From positions 1-9,874 of the forward strand of contig JADFRJ010000073.1 of the NCBI GenBank assembly GCA_022561355.1: 9,874 nucleotides of DNA, given 5' to 3'. Below are positions 7,245-9,874 of the stretch, one piece after another (within the stretch, counting starts at the first letter, position 1; the number at the start of each line of letters is the position of its first letter). Under the pieces are notes generated by a model. That model did no database searches, was not told the DNA's origin, and saw only the letters and a list, made by a program, of their open reading frames with translations. The position numbers were made by a program, and so were the translations under genes. This stretch comes from Chloroflexota bacterium. GTDB lineage: Bacteria > Chloroflexota > Dehalococcoidia > DSTF01 > RBG-16-68-14.

Positions 7245-7736
7245 ATGGAAGCCTACGAATGCATTCTCTCAAAGCGAGACAGCCGCTCCTACAGCGGCCA
7301 AGCGATCTCTGAAGAGACGCTACAGGGCATCTTGCAGGCAGGACGGATGTCCGGCAGCTCCAAGAACACGCAACCGTGGGGCTTCATTGTCATCCAGGAC
7401 GACGCGCAGAAGGCGAAGATTGCGGAATGCGGCGACTTCGCGAAGCACGTGCCCGCGGCGACGCTGGTGATCGTGGTCGTGCTTACGCCGGGCGGCAGCG
7501 GTTTCGATGCGGGGCGGGCCGCACAGAACATGATGCTGGCCGCCTGGAACAGAGGCATCACCTCATGCCCGGTCGCGCTGCACAGGCCCGATTGCGCTTC
7601 CGACGTCCTCGGCCTGCCCGAAGGCCACACGGCGGCGATGCTGCTTGCCTTCGGGTATCCAGAGTCGGAGGAGTCGCGGCACCGCGGAATCGCACGCAAT
7701 GCCATGAAGGAGCTCGTCCATCAGGAGCGCTGGTAG
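7245..7736 (+). CDS. small nitroreductase-family flavoprotein
   Basis: A 163-residue protein of the nitroreductase superfamily, which uses FMN and NAD(P)H to reduce nitro compounds, quinones or similar substrates in the cytoplasm. The N-terminal motif KRDSRSY (residues 10-16) is the FMN phosphate-binding RxSxR signature. SSKNTQPWGFIVI is the usual substrate-side loop (N-x-Q-P-W), AAQNMMLAAWNRGITSC is the central helix over the flavin, and MLLAFGYPES is the typical late GYP segment. It is shorter than classical members (about 200-220) and belongs to the short single-domain group; the region between the first loop and the central helix is compact. The start is fixed by AGGAGGAG six bases upstream. 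It is transcribed away from the iron operon and 130 bases precede the next gene, so it is probably monocistronic. The physiological substrate cannot be told. Confidence 0.88.
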   Translation: MEAYECILSKRDSRSYSGQAISEETLQGILQAGRMSGSSKNTQPWGFIVIQDDAQKAKIAECGDFAKHVPAATLVIVVVLTPGGSGFDAGRAAQNMMLAAWNRGITSCPVALHRPDCASDVLGLPEGHTAAMLLAFGYPESEESRHRGIARNAMKELVHQERW

Positions 7737-7837
7737 GCGCCCCGCGCCTGAAACGGGCCGTCTCTCCCTTGCGCTAAGCGCCCATATTCGCGATCCTTAT
7801 GACATAACAAGTTGTGTATGAGATTGCGAACGTTCCT

Positions 7838-7857
7838 CCGCTAGCGGACGCTAGCGT
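7838..7857. repeat. two adjacent 10-bp palindromes before the helicase start
   Basis: CCGCTAGCGG (7838-7847) and ACGCTAGCGT (7848-7857) are each perfectly self-complementary and abut; the octamer CGCTAGCG is thus repeated at 10-base spacing, about one helical turn. The second ends nine bases before the helicase ATG, where no Shine-Dalgarno is present. It could be a paired protein-binding site or an RNA hairpin controlling helicase translation. The rest of 7737-7866 holds a small GCGC-TAA-GCGC hairpin at 7771-7781 and an imperfect dyad at 7803-7820, with no convincing terminator or promoter. Confidence 0.5.
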
Positions 7858-7866
7858 GTTTACTCC

Positions 7867-9075
7867 ATGCCTCAGGTGAACGACCTAGCGGTAGCGCCGT
7901 TGCGTGACTACGCGCTGCGCCGCTCGTCGCTGGACGCGCTGGAGGCGATGGAGATCGTTACTCCCACGGCGATTCAGGTTCAGACGATACCACTGCTCCT
8001 TGAGGGCAGGGACGTCATCGGCCAGGCGTACACGGGGTCCGGCAAGACGCTCGCCTTCGGCCTTCCTCTCGTGGAACAGATGGACGAGGGCGAGCGGTTC
8101 GTGCAGGCGCTTGTGCTCTGCCCGACGCGTGAGCTAGCTCAGCAGGTCGGCGGGGTGCTCGAGCAGTTGGTGGCGGGCACGCGGATCCGATGCGTGGTGG
8201 TGTTCGGGGGCCGGGCGATAGGACCCCAGCAGGACGCGATACGCGCCGGCGCGCAGATCGTCGTCGGAACGCCAGGCCGCGTGCTCGATCTGATGGGCAG
8301 GCGGTCGATGAAGCTTGACCGCGTGAAGTTTCTGGTCCTGGACGAGGCGGACAAGATGCTGGACCAGGGGTTTGGCCCGGACGTGGAGCGCATCCTCGCG
8401 AGCACTCCTAAGGAGCGGCAGACGGCGCTCTTCTCCGCAACGACGCCCGGCTGGGTTCTGAACGTCTCTAAGAAGTTCCTTCATTCGCCGGAGATCATCC
8501 AGACGAAGGCGGAAGACGGCGGGCCAGACATCGACCACGTCGTCTACGAGACCTTCGGCGGCGGCAAGTTCGAAGTGCTCCGGCGGCTGCTCGATGAGGA
8601 GATCGAAGGCTCTACGCTCGTGTTCGGGCGAACGAAGCGAGGCGTGAACCGTCTCTACACGAAGCTGTCCAAGCTTGGCTACAAGGTTGGCGAACTGCAG
8701 GGCGACCTGAACCAGCAGCAGCGCGACCGTGTCTTGACGCGCTTCCGGGAACGGAAGACGCCGGTCCTCGTCGCCACAAACGTGGCCGCGCGCGGGCTCG
8801 ATGTCTTGCATATCGAGCGAGTGATCAACTACGACGTGCCCGAGAGCCACGATCTGTTCACGCATCGCGTCGGACGGACGGGCAGGATGGGACGGCAGGG
8901 CCTGGCGATCACGTTGCTCGGCGCCGAGGACCTGGCGAAGTTCCACGAGATCGAGCGCGGCTTGGGACGCAAGCTGCCCCGGCTCACCGCCGACGGCAAG
9001 ATCGTTCAGCCGCCGGTCCCACTCCGTCGCAACGGACGCCGCATGGGTGGTTTGGGCCGTCGGGTCCGGCGCTAG
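7867..9075 (+). CDS. DEAD-box ATP-dependent RNA helicase
   Basis: A 402-residue superfamily 2 RNA helicase with the two RecA-like domains and little else. Motifs in order: Q-motif PTAIQ (Q37), motif I AYTGSGKT (53-60), Ia PTRELA (85-90), Ib TPGR (134-137), II DEAD (158-161), III SAT (189-191), IV-like LVFGRTKR (250-257), V VATNVAARGLD (301-311) and VI HRVGRTGR (332-339). The C-terminal tail is short and basic (RRNGRRMGGLGRRVRR region), probably for RNA contact. Such proteins unwind structured RNA in ribosome assembly, RNA decay or cold adaptation; which applies is not evident, and it resembles RhlE/CshA-type cores without their long tails. The ATG at 7867 is the first codon before the Q-motif region; it has no ribosome site, but palindromes lie just upstream, which hints at structured-leader control. 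The Hsp70 promoter begins only 20 bases after the stop. Confidence 0.93.
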   Translation: MPQVNDLAVAPLRDYALRRSSLDALEAMEIVTPTAIQVQTIPLLLEGRDVIGQAYTGSGKTLAFGLPLVEQMDEGERFVQALVLCPTRELAQQVGGVLEQLVAGTRIRCVVVFGGRAIGPQQDAIRAGAQIVVGTPGRVLDLMGRRSMKLDRVKFLVLDEADKMLDQGFGPDVERILASTPKERQTALFSATTPGWVLNVSKKFLHSPEIIQTKAEDGGPDIDHVVYETFGGGKFEVLRRLLDEEIEGSTLVFGRTKRGVNRLYTKLSKLGYKVGELQGDLNQQQRDRVLTRFRERKTPVLVATNVAARGLDVLHIERVINYDVPESHDLFTHRVGRTGRMGRQGLAITLLGAEDLAKFHEIERGLGRKLPRLTADGKIVQPPVPLRRNGRRMGGLGRRVRR

Positions 9076-9094
9076 CACGGCCCACCGCCGAGGC

Positions 9095-9123
9095 TTGACA
9101 GTACGCGGTACCTCTGAGATACT
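9095..9123 (+). promoter_or_regulatory. sigma-70-type promoter upstream of Hsp70 region
   Basis: A perfect -35 TTGACA (9095-9100), a 17-base spacer and a -10-like GATACT (9118-9123, four of six to TATAAT). This is the best promoter match in the window. Initiation is expected near 9130, about 236 bases before the Hsp70 start, or about 15 bases before the small frame at 9145. Confidence 0.6.
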
Positions 9124-9144
9124 GGCGTCACTAGAGATGAGGAA

Positions 9145-9363
9145 ATGCTTCTAGGCTGGAAACGACCGCCGGTCGTCCTGCGGGACGGTCGGCATGGATG
9201 TTACCCCACCCGTTGTCTACCAGGCAACGGGTTTTTGTTTGCTCAACAACGCAGGTCTTTGTTTGTCCAGAAACGCGGGTTTTTGTTTACCCGGAAATCG
9301 GTGCGCGGACCACCTCACTCACGCACCTGGACCAAGCCAACACACAGTGTAGAGATGAGGTGA
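9145..9363 (+). CDS. possible 72-codon leader ORF with GFLF repeats
   Basis: A small frame starting MLLGWKRPPVV, strongly basic, with no recognised domain, no signal peptide and no membrane helix. It covers essentially the whole leader. Residues 27-51 hold three 8-residue repeats centred on GFLF, SLFV and GFLF, encoded by the 24-base tandem repeat. For coding: it follows a good promoter, has GAGG at 9139-9142, and stops at 9361-9363, two bases before the Hsp70 ATG, as a coupled leader peptide would. Against: the ribosome site is only two bases from the ATG, the composition (many Arg and Pro) looks unlike the neighbours, and the same DNA forms a terminator and hairpins. It may be non-coding. 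Confidence 0.25.
   Translation: MLLGWKRPPVVLRDGRHGCYPTRCLPGNGFLFAQQRRSLFVQKRGFLFTRKSVRGPPHSRTWTKPTHSVEMR
9168..9193 (+). ncRNA. stable hairpin in Hsp70 leader RNA
   Basis: GCCGGTCGTCC (9168-9178) pairs with GGACGGTCGGC (9183-9193) as an 11-bp stem with two G-U pairs and the four-base loop TGCG. A shorter alternative, ACGACC (9162-9167) with GGTCGT (9171-9176) around GCC, uses part of the same bases and excludes it. No known riboswitch consensus is recognised. Confidence 0.5.
9208..9240 (+). terminator. intrinsic terminator-like hairpin ahead of Hsp70
   Basis: ACCCGTTG (9208-9215) and CAACGGGT (9225-9232) form a perfect 8-bp stem with a 9-base loop, directly followed by a T-rich tail (TTTTGTTT, 9233-9240). 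On the plus strand this is a classical rho-independent terminator shape. It is downstream of the 9095 promoter and upstream of the Hsp70 start, so it either ends the helicase message and a roughly 110-base small RNA, or serves as an attenuator for Hsp70. Confidence 0.6.
9223..9294 (+). repeat. three 24-base tandem repeats with T-rich core
   Basis: Units at 9223-9246, 9247-9270 and 9271-9294 share the core GGTTTTTGTTT (middle copy AGGTCTTTGTTT) at exact 24-base spacing (9229, 9253, 9277). Units two and three agree at 18 of 24 positions. The first unit is also the 3' arm and tail of the terminator-like hairpin; the third contains its own short hairpin, CGGGT (9276-9280) with ACCCG (9289-9293). 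Confidence 0.65.
9311..9362 (+). promoter_or_regulatory. possible ribosome-site sequestering helix before Hsp70
   Basis: CACCTCA (9311-9317) is the exact complement of TGAGGTG (9356-9362), which holds the Hsp70 Shine-Dalgarno. Pairing would close a 38-base loop and hide the ribosome site, as in RNA thermometers and translational riboswitches. Seven pairs without a known consensus is suggestive only. Confidence 0.4.
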
Positions 9364-9365
9364 AC

Positions 9366-9874
9366 ATGCTTAGCATCGGAATTGACTTCGGAACGTCCAA
9401 CTCGAGCGTCGCCGTGTGCGACGGCCAGACGGTGGAGCTGCTGGAGCTGGACGCCCACGCGAAAGACAGACGCGTGATGCGGTCGCTGCTGTACATCCCG
9501 CGCGATGGCGAGATCGTGGCGGGACAGCGCGCGCTCGACCTGTACACAGAGCAGAACACTGGGCGGGAGGTGCGGATGGAACGCCGCTACCTTGGCGAGG
9601 TGAAGATGACGTTCTCCGACATGGAGGTCGTGAAGGACGCATACGCGATGGTGGACGTGAACGAGCCAGGCCGCCTGTTCCAGTCGTTGAAGCGCTTCCT
9701 GGCGATGACGTCGTTCAAGAAGACGGACGTGTTCGGCACGGAGTACACGCTGGAGGAGCTGGTGGCGACGCTGGCCCAGCAGATGGTACGCGCCGCCGAG
9801 GCAGCGCTCGGCAGCAGGATCAGCTCGCTGGTGGTGGGGAGGCCCGTTCGCTTCGACGATGACGACGAGAAGGA
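9366..9874 (+). CDS. YegD-like Hsp70-family protein, N-terminal part (cut by window end)
   Basis: The frame from ATG 9366 stays open to the window end (169 full codons), so only the first part of the ATPase domain is seen. The N-terminus, SIGIDFGTSNSSVAV (residues 3-17), is the phosphate-1 loop of the Hsp70/actin fold, with the TSNS variant found in YegD-type proteins where classical DnaK has DLGTTNS. GRLFQSLKRFL (102-112) and LVVGRPVRF (155-163) match the YegD-like subfamily (SLKxxLG and GRPVxF), where DnaK has a VPAYF-type segment. These proteins are putative ATP-dependent chaperones whose clients are unknown. The start is supported by GAGGTG at 9357-9362. DnaJ or GrpE genes are not in view. 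Its leader is unusually long and structured. Confidence 0.88.
   Translation, partial: MLSIGIDFGTSNSSVAVCDGQTVELLELDAHAKDRRVMRSLLYIPRDGEIVAGQRALDLYTEQNTGREVRMERRYLGEVKMTFSDMEVVKDAYAMVDVNEPGRLFQSLKRFLAMTSFKKTDVFGTEYTLEELVATLAQQMVRAAEAALGSRISSLVVGRPVRFDDDDEK

Larger units (their letters stand above)
9132..9360 (+). repeat. 11-base direct repeat bounding the Hsp70 leader
   Basis: TAGAGATGAGG is exact at 9132-9142 and 9350-9360. Each copy contains a GAGG ribosome site and is soon followed by ATGCTT (9145 and 9366). The 218-base offset means the Hsp70 translation start region seems to have a second copy just after the promoter. The flanked segment shows no terminal inverted repeats or transposase. 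Confidence 0.6.

Noticed and set aside
7803..7820. Imperfect dyad CATAACAAGTTGTGTATG before the helicase
   Set aside because: The two half-matches (CATA/TATG and ACAA/TTGT) have different centres, so it is not a clean palindrome and no promoter fits it.
8134..9078. 314-codon minus-strand frame over the helicase gene
   Set aside because: Mirror of the helicase coding strand; the helicase has all motifs and this frame shows none.
9112..9125. CTGAGATACTGG resembling the CUGAGA element of TPP riboswitches
   Set aside because: The other conserved parts, such as the second CUGAUC-type block, are missing, and the bases belong to the promoter -10 region.
9132..9360. Miniature transposable element with 11-base target duplication
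   Set aside because: The flanking direct repeat is real, but no terminal inverted repeats are visible at the inner ends and 11 bases include a ribosome site that could recur by function. It is kept only as an insertion/duplication hypothesis.

Overview
This is a high-GC, gene-dense bacterial chromosomal segment. All confident genes are housekeeping or transport genes, and there is no phage, insertion sequence, tRNA, rRNA or CRISPR array. The lineage cannot be fixed from sequence alone. The mix (DUF58/DUF4129 operon, HemW, Fbp-type iron transporter, single-protein DEAD-box helicase, YegD-like Hsp70) would suit an environmental bacterium such as a Chloroflexota member, but that is a guess.

Layout. 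Positions 1-3278 (+ strand) carry the 3' end of a DUF58 gene, a multi-pass membrane protein with a C-terminal DUF4129 domain (4-base overlap), and hemW, the radical-SAM heme chaperone. Positions 3316-7036 (- strand) are a compact ferric-iron ABC transporter operon transcribed as fbpA (lipoprotein), fbpB (fused double permease) and fbpC (ATPase). The convergent ends of hemW and fbpC share a CTAG-rich tandem repeat containing both stop codons. A 208-base divergent intergenic region (7037-7244) separates fbpA from a small nitroreductase (7245-7736, +). It holds a DtxR/IdeR-like dyad near the fbpA promoter and a perfect 9-bp inverted repeat near the nitroreductase promoter. A DEAD-box RNA helicase (7867-9075, +) follows, with two adjacent 10-bp palindromes just before its start. 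The window ends inside a YegD-like Hsp70 gene (9366 onward, +).

The most unusual stretch is the roughly 290 bases between the helicase and the Hsp70 gene. It starts with a good sigma-70-type promoter. It then has a strong hairpin, an intrinsic-terminator-like hairpin with a T-rich tail, three in-phase 24-base repeats, and a 7-base sequence exactly complementary to the Hsp70 ribosome binding site. The segment is bounded by an 11-base direct repeat. A 72-codon small frame with repeated GFLF-like units spans it and stops 2 bases before the Hsp70 start. It could be a regulated leader (attenuator plus ribosome-site sequestration), a small RNA followed by a gene, or a leader peptide gene. Sequence alone does not decide.

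How the genes relate: hemW (heme delivery) and fbpABC (iron import) both concern iron/heme but are convergent and not co-transcribed. The helicase and Hsp70 could both serve RNA/protein homeostasis under stress, but each appears to have its own control region.
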